Shown here one piece after another: positions 43,499 through 52,297 of a DNA stretch of 64,000 nt. Position 1 is the first letter of the stretch; every line of letters begins with the position of its first letter. Under the pieces are notes generated by a model. It was not told the DNA's origin and searched no databases. It worked only from the letters and a program-made list of their open reading frames with translations. The stretch comes from Clostridiales bacterium (GTDB lineage Bacteria > Bacillota > Clostridia > Lachnospirales > Lachnospiraceae), in the NCBI GenBank assembly GCA_021203365.1, contig JAJQBI010000035.1, positions 1 through 64,000 on the forward strand, read 5' to 3'. Position numbers and translations under genes: made by a program.

Positions 43499-43505
43499 CA
43501 AACGA

Positions 43506-43696
43506 TATGATACAAGGGGCCAAAGGCTATAAATGCAGATGCTTGCATCTGCATTTATAAGATTGGGTCCCGAACAACATGAGAAAGCAGCCATTTTTCG
43601 CAGAAAAATGAGCGGATTTCGAATGTTGTCAGGATTTCGGGAGCACGAAGTGCGGAGAAATCCGCGTATCATAGCGACAAAATATTTTTTGTCGCT
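43506..43696 (+). repeat. dispersed structured element, copy C
   Basis: Ends TATGATAC / GTATCATA. Stems: TATAAATGCAGATGC/GCATCTGCATTTATA; ACAACAT/ATGTTGT enclosing CATTTTT/AAAAATG; GGATTTC/GAAATCC with GCAC-GAA-GTGC. A tail hairpin AGCGACAAAA/TTTTTGTCGCT follows. Compared with copies A and B most stems differ in sequence but still pair, while loop strings (AGC before and AGCGGATT after the CATTT stem, CGGGAG) are kept. It is the 5' leader of cobI. Confidence 0.8.
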
Positions 43697-43747
43697 TCAA
43701 TCACGATATGGAAATGAACCAGAAATCAAACCAGGAGGATGAAACCT

Positions 43748-44446
43748 ATGCAGGGAATTTTATATGGCGTCGGCGTTGGACCGGGGGATCCGGAGCTTAT
43801 GACCTTAAAGGCAGTTCGCCTGATCCGGGAAAATGAGGTAATCGCCGTGCCCGGAGCCGATGTAAAGGCCACAGTAGCTTATCAGATCGCGGTGCAGGCC
43901 GTACCGGAGCTTGCGGATAAAACTCTTCTTCCCGTCTACATGCCCATGACTCACAACCGGGAAGAGCTGGAACGCAACCATGAAAAAGGGGCCGCAGATA
44001 TTGAAGTATATCTGCGGGATGGAAGGAATGTGGTTTTCCTCACACTGGGAGACCCCACCGTCTACTCCACCTTTACCTATATTCAGAAAAGGGTCATCTC
44101 CCACGGATATGAAACCCGTCTTGTCAGCGGGATCACTTCCTTCTGTGCCGCGGCGGCCAGGCTGAACGTCCCCCTTGCGGAATGGAATGAACCCCTGCAC
44201 ATTCTGCCTGCCGTTCACCGCCTGGACTGCAGTCTGGACCAGCCGGGAAGCTACATACTGATGAAGTCCGGCAAAAAGATGAATCAGGTCAAGGAGATTC
44301 TGGCAAAAAGCGGCCGGGAGGTCTCCATGGTGGAGAACTGCGGCATGGAAAACGAGCACATATACCATCATCTGGAGGAAATTCCCGATGACGCAGGCTA
44401 CTATTCACTGATTCTGGCAAAGGAGCCCAAAGCTTCCGATGATTGA
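43748..44446 (+). CDS. cobI: precorrin-2/cobalt-factor-II C20-methyltransferase
   Basis: 232 residues, SAM-dependent tetrapyrrole methylase. N-terminal GVGVGPGDPELMTLKAVRLI, mid LTLGDPTVYSTFTYI, and VSGITSFCAAAARLNVPLAE, as in CbiL/CobI. It methylates C20 of the precorrin-2 ring in the anaerobic cobalamin route. The ATG at 43748 has AGGAGG nine bases upstream; the ATG at 43739 abuts that site. The rest of the pathway is not in the window. Overlaps the next gene by eight bases. Its leader is repeat element C, not a cobalamin riboswitch. Confidence 0.88.
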   Translation: MQGILYGVGVGPGDPELMTLKAVRLIRENEVIAVPGADVKATVAYQIAVQAVPELADKTLLPVYMPMTHNREELERNHEKGAADIEVYLRDGRNVVFLTLGDPTVYSTFTYIQKRVISHGYETRLVSGITSFCAAAARLNVPLAEWNEPLHILPAVHRLDCSLDQPGSYILMKSGKKMNQVKEILAKSGREVSMVENCGMENEHIYHHLEEIPDDAGYYSLILAKEPKASDD

Positions 44447-45281
44447 AACAAAAAATCTTACGAAAACCTTCGACCGGTTTACGGCCGTGGATTCTCTGAA
44501 TTTAAAAATTGAAAAGGGAGAGTTTTTCGGCCTGCTGGGTCCAAACGGAGCCGGAAAGACCACCACCATCGGCCTGCTTTCCACGCTGCTCCTTCCCACA
44601 GAAGGGGAGATTCTCATCAACGGCCAGGTCCTGACCCGCAGCCGGCCGGAGCTGAAGCGGAAGATCAGTGTGGTCACCCAGGAGTATTCCATGCGCCAGG
44701 ACATGAACATGGACGAGATCATGGAATACCAGGGGCGGCTTTATTTCATGCCCCGGAAAAAAATAAAGGCCCGCACCGACGAGCTTCTGGATTTCTGCGG
44801 CCTGAAGGACTTCCGCAAAAGACACGTGCGAAAACTTTCCGGCGGCATGAAGCGCAAGCTGATGGTCTGCCGGGCTCTTCTCACGGATCCGGAGATCATG
44901 CTGCTGGACGAGCCTACCACGGGCATGGACGCCCTTTCCAGAAGGCAGATGTGGAACCTTCTGCGGCAGCTGAACCAGCAGGGCCTGACCATCCTGCTCA
45001 CCACCCATTACATGGAGGAAGCTCAGACGCTCTGCGGCCGTGTGGCGCTGATGGACCGCGGAAGACTGGAAACCATTGACACGCCGGAGGGTTTGATTCA
45101 AAGCCTTGGAAAATTCGCGGTGGACGAGATTACACAGGAGGGAACCCGCAGCCGCTTTTTCCACAGCCGGGAGGAGGCCATCGCAGCCCTTTCGCAGGTT
45201 TCCGGACGCTGTACCCTTCGGGATACCACGCTGGAGGATGTGTTTGTGGAGAGAGCCGGGCGGCGCCTGACCCCCTCATAG
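44439..45281 (+). CDS. ABC-2 type transporter ATPase
   Basis: 280 residues. Walker A GPNGAGKTT, signature LSGGMKRKLMVC, Walker B IMLLDEPTTGMD, switch TTHYMEEA. The C-terminal DUF4162-like segment (EGLIQSLGKFAVDEI, DTTLEDVF) is typical of exporter ATPases of the NodI/DrrA kind. It overlaps cobI and is followed by its permease. Cargo unknown; linkage to cobI may be chance. Confidence 0.9.
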   Translation: MIETKNLTKTFDRFTAVDSLNLKIEKGEFFGLLGPNGAGKTTTIGLLSTLLLPTEGEILINGQVLTRSRPELKRKISVVTQEYSMRQDMNMDEIMEYQGRLYFMPRKKIKARTDELLDFCGLKDFRKRHVRKLSGGMKRKLMVCRALLTDPEIMLLDEPTTGMDALSRRQMWNLLRQLNQQGLTILLTTHYMEEAQTLCGRVALMDRGRLETIDTPEGLIQSLGKFAVDEITQEGTRSRFFHSREEAIAALSQVSGRCTLRDTTLEDVFVERAGRRLTPS

Positions 45282-45290
45282 GAGACAAAT

Positions 45291-46022
45291 ATGGGAATTA
45301 TTACTATTTTATGGGAAAAATGGGTGGAATTCCGGCGGGATTTTTACAAAATCACACTGGCGGCCATGGTGGCGCCGCTGATGTATCTCATTGTCTTTGG
45401 GCTGGGCATTCAGACCACCTCCCACGGAGAGCCTTACCTGAATTATCTGATTCCGGGTGTGGTGTCCCTGACTACCATGAACGGCAGCTTTAACGCCATC
45501 GCCCAGAATCTCAATGTACAGCGCCTGTACGAAAAGGCCTTTGATCAGGTCCTGATCTCCCCCACCCCTCTGTGGCAGTTTATCGCCGGACAGATCCTGG
45601 GAGGCGCGTTGCGGGGACTTTACGCCGGCGGTGTAATTCTTTTTCTCACCGCCCCCATTCAGACCGGACTGGTTTTCAGTCCTGTGTCCATTTTTATTCT
45701 GTTCCTCAACGGAGCCGTTTTTTCCGCCGTGGGCGTTGTGGTTTCTTTTGTGGCCAAAAATCACGCGGATGTTCCCCGTTTTTCCAGCTACATTATCATG
45801 CCCATGTCCTATCTGTGCAACACCTTTTTCTCCACGGAAAAAATACCGGGGATTCCGGGCCTCATTATCGAATACCTTCCCCTGTCCCAGACCAGCCGCA
45901 TGATCCGGGCCATCGCCTCCGGGGAGGAAGCCGGGCTTTACGGGATCGGCGTGCTGCTGATCTATCTGGCGGTGTTAAGCTTTATTTCCTCCTGGTTTAT
46001 ATACAAAAAGAAAAACCTGTAG
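45291..46022 (+). CDS. ABC-2 type transporter permease (NodJ/DrrB type)
   Basis: 243 residues, six helices. ABC-2 features: YLNYLIPGVVSLTTMNGSFN, AFDQVLISPTPLWQFI, and PRFSSYIIMPMSYLCNTFFS. Partner of the ATPase at 44439; TAGGAGA precedes the start. The predicted complex exports a lipid-like or small-molecule cargo. A terminator overlaps its stop codon. Confidence 0.88.
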   Translation: MGIITILWEKWVEFRRDFYKITLAAMVAPLMYLIVFGLGIQTTSHGEPYLNYLIPGVVSLTTMNGSFNAIAQNLNVQRLYEKAFDQVLISPTPLWQFIAGQILGGALRGLYAGGVILFLTAPIQTGLVFSPVSIFILFLNGAVFSAVGVVVSFVAKNHADVPRFSSYIIMPMSYLCNTFFSTEKIPGIPGLIIEYLPLSQTSRMIRAIASGEEAGLYGIGVLLIYLAVLSFISSWFIYKKKNL

Positions 46023-46040
46023 CCGCTGCAGGTTTTTCTT
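46011..46040 (+). terminator. intrinsic terminator containing the permease stop codon
   Basis: AACCTG / CAGGTT stem with the TAG stop at the start of the loop, followed by TTTTTCTTTTT. Confidence 0.7.
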
Positions 46041-46066
46041 TTTAACACAAGTGCTTATAATTCAGT

Positions 46067-46681
46067 TTACGAATCGATCTCTTCCAGGACTCCGGTCTCA
46101 TTATAGGACTCAAACTGCTCTTCTATCTTCCCAAGGATCTTGGCGTACTGCTGAAAGGCCTCCGCAAGGGATTCCCGATGCTCCGGTGTCTTCTTATAGC
46201 AAACGCGGTGTTCCATGCTGGCCCACAGATCCATGGTCATGGTGCGGAACTGGATCTCCACGGGAAAATACTCCATGGCGTCCAGATAATACACCGGAAC
46301 CGCGATAATCACATGAAAGCTCCGGTAGCCATTGGGCTTTGGATTCTGTATGTAGTCCTTCTCCCGGATAAAAATCAGCTCGGTCTGTCTCTTCAGGGCG
46401 TTTACCATATTGTAAATATCGTCGATGAAATAACAGATAACCCGTATCCCGGCGATATCCTGCAGGTAATCCTTCATACTCTGCACGCTGTCGTCCTTCC
46501 CAAGCTTCGCCAGCTTCTTCTCTATGCTCTTCTTGGATTTAATTCTCTGCTGGATATTATGTATGGGCGGGGAAGGCGCCACGTCATAAAGATTTTTGTT
46601 CAGAACCTCCAGCCGCGTGCGCATCATCTGGCACGCGTTCTGATAGGGCTGAATGCAATCATAATACTGCTCGTTTGTCAT
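46067..46681 (-). CDS. small alarmone synthetase (RelA/SpoT-domain GTP pyrophosphokinase)
   Basis: 204 residues, a stand-alone synthetase of the YjbM/SAS1 size. Motifs: IAGIRVICYFIDDIYNMV, NPKPNGYRSFHVIIAVPVYY (G-loop/Tyr region) and FPVEIQFRTMTMDLWASMEH (catalytic Glu). No hydrolase or regulatory domain. It makes (p)ppGpp-type nucleotides in stress responses. AGAGGT precedes the ATG. Convergent with the ABC-2 genes. Confidence 0.9.
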   Translation of the reverse strand: MTNEQYYDCIQPYQNACQMMRTRLEVLNKNLYDVAPSPPIHNIQQRIKSKKSIEKKLAKLGKDDSVQSMKDYLQDIAGIRVICYFIDDIYNMVNALKRQTELIFIREKDYIQNPKPNGYRSFHVIIAVPVYYLDAMEYFPVEIQFRTMTMDLWASMEHRVCYKKTPEHRESLAEAFQQYAKILGKIEEQFESYNETGVLEEIDS

Positions 46682-46781
46682 GAAAAAGTACCTCTGATTC
46701 TCCTAACTCAAAACCAGAATTATTATAATTCACAAATGTGAGCAATCTGTATACTGATTCTAAAAAAAAGATAAAAATTGT

Positions 46782-47615
46782 TCATCCCCTGAATTTTTCA
46801 CAAAGAAACTCCCACACCTTCATTTCCATCTTCATTCCCTTCCTTTTGGCCGCCAGCTCCCGGTTTTTTTCCAGAATTCCGGGAAGCTCCCCCATGTCCA
46901 CCGGCCGGTGAAGAGCCCAGGAGACGGCGGACAGGCCGTCAGTCTCCACAAAGAGACGGTTGGCCGGAATCTCCCGCAGCATGGTCTCGTACAGGCTTCC
47001 GGAAGTAAGCGCACTGGGAAAATCCGGTCCCAGAGAAAAATAACAGTCCTTTGCCAGAAATTTGTCCAGATCCTTTTCGCTTCCGGAGTACCAGTGCACA
47101 AGAATTTTTCCGGGGAAATCCTGAATCCGGTCCCCGATCTCAGCCTCACATCCCTTTGTGTGAAGAACGATGGATTTTCCCAGATCTGCCGCGATCTGAA
47201 GCTGACGGAGGAAAACCCTTCGCTGAACCGGCAGGGGAATCCCACTCCACACACAGTCCATGCCGATCTCCCCCACAGCATCACATTCCCGGAAATACGA
47301 CAAATACCCATCCGGATCATATCGGTCACTGTACCAGGGATGAATTCCAAAGCTGAGAAACAGGCCGGCTTCCTTCCCCGGATTTTCCGGCTGCCCAAAG
47401 CGAAAAGGCCGGAGAAATTCATATTCCTCCGGCGTTCCTGTGCTGAAAAAGGTTTGGATTCCGCTTCCCGCGCGAAAATCGATCTCCTCCCGGGCAAGCC
47501 TTTCGGCCTCTTCCCGGGAGATCCGTTTTTCCTCCCAGGGGGTGAGGCAGTCCAGATGGGCGTGTATATCCGTCACATAAAACGGCCTGTTTCTTCCCTT
47601 TAAACAGTTTTCCAT
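46782..47615 (-). CDS. TatD-family metal-dependent hydrolase
   Basis: 277 residues. TIM-barrel metal ligands: TDIHAHLD (HxH), AVGEIGMD (Glu), IVLHTKG (His), LVHWYSGS (His) and FVETDG (Asp). TatD proteins are nucleases or phosphoesterases; this one is divergent and follows the ThiXYZ-type transporter genes within five bases, so it is probably co-transcribed. ATG at 47615 uses the ribosome site that overlaps the ThiZ stop. No link to thiamine is evident from the sequence. Confidence 0.8.
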   Translation of the reverse strand: MENCLKGRNRPFYVTDIHAHLDCLTPWEEKRISREEAERLAREEIDFRAGSGIQTFFSTGTPEEYEFLRPFRFGQPENPGKEAGLFLSFGIHPWYSDRYDPDGYLSYFRECDAVGEIGMDCVWSGIPLPVQRRVFLRQLQIAADLGKSIVLHTKGCEAEIGDRIQDFPGKILVHWYSGSEKDLDKFLAKDCYFSLGPDFPSALTSGSLYETMLREIPANRLFVETDGLSAVSWALHRPVDMGELPGILEKNRELAAKRKGMKMEMKVWEFLCEKFRG

Positions 47616-47619
47616 ATTC

Positions 47620-48357
47620 CTATCCCACACTTTTTTCTTTAATGATCCCGTGAATTTTCCCCCGCAGGGCTCCCTGCTCATACAGCCACTCCCGGGTGCG
47701 GGAGCTCTGGGTGATGGAAATCTCCTGTCGGATTCCCTCCCCGGGCGCGCCCAGCACCAGAATCCGGTCGGAGAGATAGATCGCCTCGTCCGTGTCGTGG
47801 GTGACCAGAAGAATGGTCTTTTTCAGGGAGCTGCAAAGCATGGCCAGCCAGTCCTGCATGTCGCTTCGCGTAATTACATCCAGCGCCCCGAAGGGCTCGT
47901 CCAGAAGGTAAATCTCCGCCTCACACATGGTGGTGCGGAGGAAGGCCGCCCGCTGGCGCATTCCGCCGGAAAGCTCCCCGGGATATTTATCCTCACACCC
48001 TGCAAGCCCAAACCGGGCAAGCTGCTCCCGGGCCTTCTCCCTCATCTGTTTTTTGCTGTGATGAATTTCCCCGTAAAGGCACACATTGTCCAGAATGGTC
48101 TTCCAGGGAAGAAGAAGGTCATTCTGGGGCATATAGGCAAATCGGCCGGACATGCCGTGGATCGGCTCCTCATCAATGCGGATCTCCCCGCTCTGGGGAG
48201 TGAGAATTCCGGCAAGCACATTCAGCAGTGTGGATTTGCCGCAGCCGGAAGGTCCCAGAAGGCTGACAAATTCCCCTTCCTTAACCTGGAAGCAAAGATC
48301 CTTTAAAATGCTCTGCTCTGTATACGAAAAATTCAGATTCTCAACCCGCAGCTTCAT
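47620..48357 (-). CDS. thiZ: ABC ATPase of a thiamine-precursor transporter
   Basis: 245 residues. Walker A GPSGCGKST, signature [12 protein letters not shown], Walker B IYLLDEPFGALD, switch VTHDTDEA. It belongs to the TauB/SsuB/ThiZ group. Its ATG overlaps the stop of the binding-protein gene (ATGA). The TPP riboswitch at 50236 covers the whole operon. Confidence 0.88.
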   Translation of the reverse strand: MKLRVENLNFSYTEQSILKDLCFQVKEGEFVSLLGPSGCGKSTLLNVLAGILTPQSGEIRIDEEPIHGMSGRFAYMPQNDLLLPWKTILDNVCLYGEIHHSKKQMREKAREQLARFGLAGCEDKYPGELSGGMRQRAAFLRTTMCEAEIYLLDEPFGALDVITRSDMQDWLAMLCSSLKKTILLVTHDTDEAIYLSDRILVLGAPGEGIRQEISITQSSRTREWLYEQGALRGKIHGIIKEKSVG

Positions 48358-49355
48358 TGTTCCAGAAACTCATTGGTGTAGCAGTCGGAGGCCGGGATGG
48401 TCTCCTCGATCACGCCGTATTCCTGAAGAAATTCCGTGTAGTTGTCCCAGACCTCGTCCTTCATGACGCCCCACACATCCGTATCCTCCATAAACTTGTC
48501 TGCCAGGTATTCCTGGGAGATTTTCAGCATTTCCACATCATAGTCCGTCACATAGGAGGCCAGGATTTCTGCGGCTCCGTCCGGATCCTGAATGGTATCC
48601 TCATACCCACGGGCGGTGGCGCGAAGGAAGGCCTCTACCATCTCCGGATCGGACTCCAGCACCTCGTCGCTGGCAATGATCACCGGCGTATAGTAATCCA
48701 GACGGGAATCCAGCTCCCGAAGCTCCATATAATTCAGCTCCACATCGTTCATCTCCGCCATCACGCAGTCCCAGGCCTCGAAAAACCACATAATGTCACA
48801 GGCGCTTCCCAGTGCCTCGAATCCGCTGCCGTCTGACACCACAATATTCAGCTTTGAAAAATCCGCCCCCGCCTGGGTCATGCAGGCCTCCAGAACCGCA
48901 GATTCTCCGGCGCCGGCCCAGCCCGCGTAGGTTTTCCCCTCAAAATCCGCCGGGGATTCAATACCGCTGTCCGCCAGGCTTACAAATCCGGAGGTGTTGT
49001 GTTGAATAATCGTTGCGATGGCCTTGATGGGAAGCGGGTCCTCGGCGGTCAGGGCGATGGTCACATCTTCCTGATAGCTGATGCCGAACGTTCCCTTCTG
49101 CTGCGCCACCAGTGTGGCGGTCGCTCCGTCTGTGGGCTCTATGATCTGCACGTCAAGCCCCTCCTCCTCGTAATATCCCCGATCCAGAGCCACATACATT
49201 CCCGTATGATTGGTATTGGGCGTGTAATCCAGAATTACGGTAACTTCCTTTAATTCGCCGGTCTCGCTCTCCTGTGCGTAAACGGACGGAGCTGCGCTGA
49301 TGGCCATGGCCGCGGCCATTGTAAAGGCAAGTCCTCTTTTCAGTGTGTTTTTCAT
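48354..49355 (-). CDS. thiY: thiamine-precursor (HMP-type) binding protein, NMT1/THI5 family
   Basis: 333 residues. Signal peptide ends PSVYA-QES with no lipobox cysteine. The mature start is VTVILDYTPNTNHTGMYVAL followed by GYYEEEGLDVQIIEPTDGAT, the hallmark of ThiY/THI5-like pyrimidine-binding proteins. Delivers a hydroxymethylpyrimidine-type precursor or thiamine to the ABC transporter. AAGGAGG sets the start. The permease frame upstream runs 200 bases into this gene. Confidence 0.85.
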   Translation of the reverse strand: MKNTLKRGLAFTMAAAMAISAAPSVYAQESETGELKEVTVILDYTPNTNHTGMYVALDRGYYEEEGLDVQIIEPTDGATATLVAQQKGTFGISYQEDVTIALTAEDPLPIKAIATIIQHNTSGFVSLADSGIESPADFEGKTYAGWAGAGESAVLEACMTQAGADFSKLNIVVSDGSGFEALGSACDIMWFFEAWDCVMAEMNDVELNYMELRELDSRLDYYTPVIIASDEVLESDPEMVEAFLRATARGYEDTIQDPDGAAEILASYVTDYDVEMLKISQEYLADKFMEDTDVWGVMKDEVWDNYTEFLQEYGVIEETIPASDCYTNEFLEQ

Positions 49356-50127
49356 AGTTTTGTCCTCCTTTTTTATCGTTTCCCACGCCGCAGTGTGGGG
49401 GAAAAACATATCCAAGCAACTTCACCAGGCCGTTCATTAGCAGGCTGAGAATCACAATCATCAGCACACAGGCAAAAACCTTATCCAGCATGTACTGGTT
49501 CTTGGCCCGGATCAGATAATAGCCAAGTCCGCTCTGAGAAGCGATCCACTCCCCCACCACAGCGCCGCTGATGCTGTAGGTGGCCGCCACCTTAAGGCCG
49601 GACAGAAGGGAGATCATGGCCGCCGGGATCTTCACGATCCGGTACAGCTGCAGCCGGGTGCCTCCATAGGTTTTCACCAGGTTCAGATACCCTGTGTCCA
49701 TCTCTCCCAGCCCGTCGCTGAAGCTTACCACGATGGGGAAAAAGCACATCAGTACCACCGTCAGAATTTTGGGGGCATAGCCGAAGCCCAGATAGATGAT
49801 GAAGATAGGGGCCAGAACGATCACCGGTACAGTCTGGGTCACCACCAGAATGGGGTAGACGCAGCGTTTGAAAAGAGGCATGGCGTCAATGGCGATTCCC
49901 ATGGCCACCCCGATCACCAGAGAAATAGACATTCCGGCCAGCGCTTCCATGATGGTGACCGCCGCGTGCCCCATCAGAGTGGGAAATTCCGTGACAAAGG
50001 TTTTCAGCGTGCTGCTGGGAGACGGAAGAACATAAAGAGGAATATCCGCCGCCCGCACAACAATTTCCCATATGGCCAGCAGCGCCAGGATCACCAGTAC
50101 CGGCGCAAATTTTGAAATCCTTTTCAT
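49153..50127 (-). CDS. thiX: thiamine-precursor ABC permease, apparently frameshifted at the 3' end
   Basis: Residues 1 to about 245 are a normal TauC/ThiX-type permease (EAA region GYLNLVKTYGGTRLQLYRIV). After GYVFPP the frame continues 80 codons of non-coding-like sequence overlapping the binding-protein gene. A neighbouring frame ends normally with PTLRRGKR and a stop at 49373-49375, just before the next ribosome site. One extra base in the five-G run at 49397-49401 (plus strand) would restore it. Either a sequencing error or a recent indel; the protein may still work, since only the tail changes. Start MKRISKFAP follows GGAAG. Confidence 0.7.
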   Translation of the reverse strand: MKRISKFAPVLVILALLAIWEIVVRAADIPLYVLPSPSSTLKTFVTEFPTLMGHAAVTIMEALAGMSISLVIGVAMGIAIDAMPLFKRCVYPILVVTQTVPVIVLAPIFIIYLGFGYAPKILTVVLMCFFPIVVSFSDGLGEMDTGYLNLVKTYGGTRLQLYRIVKIPAAMISLLSGLKVAATYSISGAVVGEWIASQSGLGYYLIRAKNQYMLDKVFACVLMIVILSLLMNGLVKLLGYVFPPHCGVGNDKKGGQNYEKHTEKRTCLYNGRGHGHQRSSVRLRTGERDRRIKGSYRNSGLHAQYQSYGNVCGSGSGILRGGGA

Positions 50128-50171
50128 TTCTCTTCCTTCTTTCCTGTTCTGTCCTCTGAGGCTCTCTTCCC

Positions 50172-50198
50172 GAAAAAAAATGCCGGCACAGGCCGACA
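50172..50198 (-). terminator. TPP riboswitch expression-platform terminator
   Basis: TGTCGGC / GCCGGCA stem with a four-base loop followed by eight T residues on the minus strand, between aptamer and permease start. Confidence 0.8.
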
Positions 50199-50235
50199 TT
50201 TCTATCACAGATGAGCGCGCAGACGCGCACTGAAA

Positions 50236-50326
50236 TCCAGATTTCCCTTCGCCAGCATTATCTGTATCAGGTTCTAAGGGTCAAAACCGTTTGGTTTACT
50301 CTCAGGCCCAAGGCCTCCCCGTTCTT
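50236..50326 (-). promoter_or_regulatory. TPP riboswitch
   Basis: Minus strand THI-box blocks in order: CGGGGAGGC, GGCCTGAGAG, GACCCTTAGAACCTGAT, GATAATGCTGGCGAAGGGAA. Controls the permease, binding protein and ATPase genes downstream. Confidence 0.95.
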
Positions 50327-50337
50327 CATTCTAATTC

Positions 50338-50366
50338 AGTATACTACAGTTATTCCCGAAGCGCAA
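50338..50366 (-). promoter_or_regulatory. sigma-A promoter of the TPP-riboswitch operon
   Basis: Minus strand: TTGCGC, 17-bp spacer, TATACT, placing the start about ten bases before the aptamer. Confidence 0.6.
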
Positions 50367-50374
50367 GACCCATT

Positions 50375-51937
50375 TTAAAGAAGAGGCGCCACCACCCGGA
50401 ACACACTCTGCATCACCCGCACAGGCAGCCGGCGGTTTTTACAGAATTCCAGACTGATGGGGGCACAGTATTCCAGAGTCTCCATAAAATCTTTTTTTAT
50501 ATCCTGAATTACCCCGTTTTTATAGATCCACACCCCATCCTCAAAATGGAGGTACAGGCTCCGGTAATCCAGGTTGATGGTTCCCACAACCCCCGCCTCG
50601 TCGTCGCAGACAAAGGATTTTGCGTGGAGAAATCCGGGCTGGTACTCATAAATCTTCACCCCCGCCTCCAGAAGGGGGCGATAATAAGACTGGGTCAGAA
50701 GAAATACAATTTTCTTATCCGGTATGCCGGGGGTCATGATGCGGACGTCAATTCCGCTTTTCGCGGCCACAGTCAGAGCGGTCTGCATCTCATTGTCTAT
50801 AATCAGATAAGGTGTGCAGATGTACACATACCGCTTTGCCTTATAGATGATATTCATATAGACGTTCTCTCCCACCACCTCCGTATCCAGAGGGGTGTCG
50901 CTGAAGGGCTGTACAAAACCCTCCCCCGAAAAGGGCTCCGGGTGCCAGGCGTGGGGAAGGAACTGCTCTATGGACGCGGATTCATCCGTCCGGGTCAGAA
51001 CCCACCACATATAGAGGAACATGGCGGTCATATTCCATACGGCGTCCCCTTTCAGCATCACAGCCGTGTCCTTCCAGTGGCCGAAGCGCTCCTTCTGGTT
51101 GATATATTCGTCCGCCAGATTGATGCCCCCGGTAAATCCGGTCCAGCCGTCAATAATACACAGCTTCCGGTGGTCCCGGTTGTTCTGGATAATATTCAGG
51201 ACCGGCCGGAAGACATTAAACACCTGACATTTAATCCCGTGACTGCGAAGAAAGCGGTCATAATTATGAGGAAGGGTTGTGAGACAGCCGAAATCATCGT
51301 ACAGAATCCGCACGTCTACTCCTTCCTCCGCCTTTTTCTCCAGAATATCCAGGATGGTCCGCCACATCACCCCGTCATTGATGATAAAGTATTCTATGAA
51401 AATATAGTGCTCCGCCTGCTCCAGCTCATGAACCAGCACCGGAAACATATCGTCTCCCACCTGAAAATACTTTGCGGAGGTGTTCTGATGAACCGGGAAG
51501 TGGGAATAACGGGTCACATATTCCGACTGGTGGGCGATGGACAGATCCTCCTCCCGCAGCCGCTTTCGGACCCCTGGGTCCTCTTCCAGATATCCGGAAG
51601 TTTCTGAGAGGATTTCACTGTATCGCTTCTGCATGTTTACGGCGACCCTGGACTTTCCAAAGACCACGTATAAAGTTACCCCGAAAATCGGCAGGGAGAG
51701 GATCAGCATGGTCCAGGCAAGCTTGTAGGACGGATTCATGGGCTTATTCGCGATCCAGAGCACAACAATCACTGCAAGGATCTGCATGCTGACCGTGATA
51801 TAACGGGAATTCTCCACAATACGAAGCGACGCCACCAGAATCCACACCAGCTGGGCGATAAGCGCCACACCGATGTAAAACGCGCGGTTAAAAAGAAGCT
51901 TCAGCAGGGATTTCAGCGGCTTCAGTATTAAATTCAT
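50375..51937 (-). CDS. cls: cardiolipin synthase
   Basis: 520 residues. Two N-terminal membrane helices are followed by two phospholipase-D motifs, HRKLCIID..GGINLADEY and HAKSFVCD..GTINLDYRS. It joins two phosphatidylglycerol molecules into cardiolipin at the membrane. MNLILKPLK at 51937 follows AAGGGA; six more in-frame codons upstream are unsupported. Monocistronic. Confidence 0.92.
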   Translation of the reverse strand: MNLILKPLKSLLKLLFNRAFYIGVALIAQLVWILVASLRIVENSRYITVSMQILAVIVVLWIANKPMNPSYKLAWTMLILSLPIFGVTLYVVFGKSRVAVNMQKRYSEILSETSGYLEEDPGVRKRLREEDLSIAHQSEYVTRYSHFPVHQNTSAKYFQVGDDMFPVLVHELEQAEHYIFIEYFIINDGVMWRTILDILEKKAEEGVDVRILYDDFGCLTTLPHNYDRFLRSHGIKCQVFNVFRPVLNIIQNNRDHRKLCIIDGWTGFTGGINLADEYINQKERFGHWKDTAVMLKGDAVWNMTAMFLYMWWVLTRTDESASIEQFLPHAWHPEPFSGEGFVQPFSDTPLDTEVVGENVYMNIIYKAKRYVYICTPYLIIDNEMQTALTVAAKSGIDVRIMTPGIPDKKIVFLLTQSYYRPLLEAGVKIYEYQPGFLHAKSFVCDDEAGVVGTINLDYRSLYLHFEDGVWIYKNGVIQDIKKDFMETLEYCAPISLEFCKNRRLPVRVMQSVFRVVAPLL

Positions 51938-52042
51938 GTATTTTGTCCCTTCCACGGAGTCTCCTTCCAGAAAATAGATGGCATTTGTTTTTTATCAGAC
52001 TAAAAATCCCCAGCTTCGGAAAGCCAGGGATTTTTGCGCACA

Positions 52043-52219
52043 TTAATTATATTTACGTTTTCTTGCGGCTTCAGATTTCTTCTTACGACGAACGCTTGGC
52101 TTCTCGTAATGCTCTCTCTTACGGATTTCCTGCTGGATACCCGCTTTTGCGCAGCTTCTTTTGAATCTGCGAAGAGCGCTATCTAAAGTCTCGTTTTCTT
52201 TTACGATAACGTTTGACAT
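52043..52219 (-). CDS. rpsU: 30S ribosomal protein S21
   Basis: 58 residues: [20 protein letters not shown], a Lys/Arg-rich C-terminus [19 protein letters not shown]. Full family length. The start is fixed by the conserved [11 protein letters not shown]-terminus; GGAGG lies farther upstream than usual (about 14 bases). Strong promoter at 52298-52327. Confidence 0.97.
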   Translation of the reverse strand: MSNVIVKENETLDSALRRFKRSCAKAGIQQEIRKREHYEKPSVRRKKKSEAARKRKYN

Positions 52220-52297
52220 AGACTCACACCTAACCTCCCTCCAGTTGTAGATTGTGCTAAAATACAACTGTCCGGGTATTTTTCTTGCACAAGTGAT

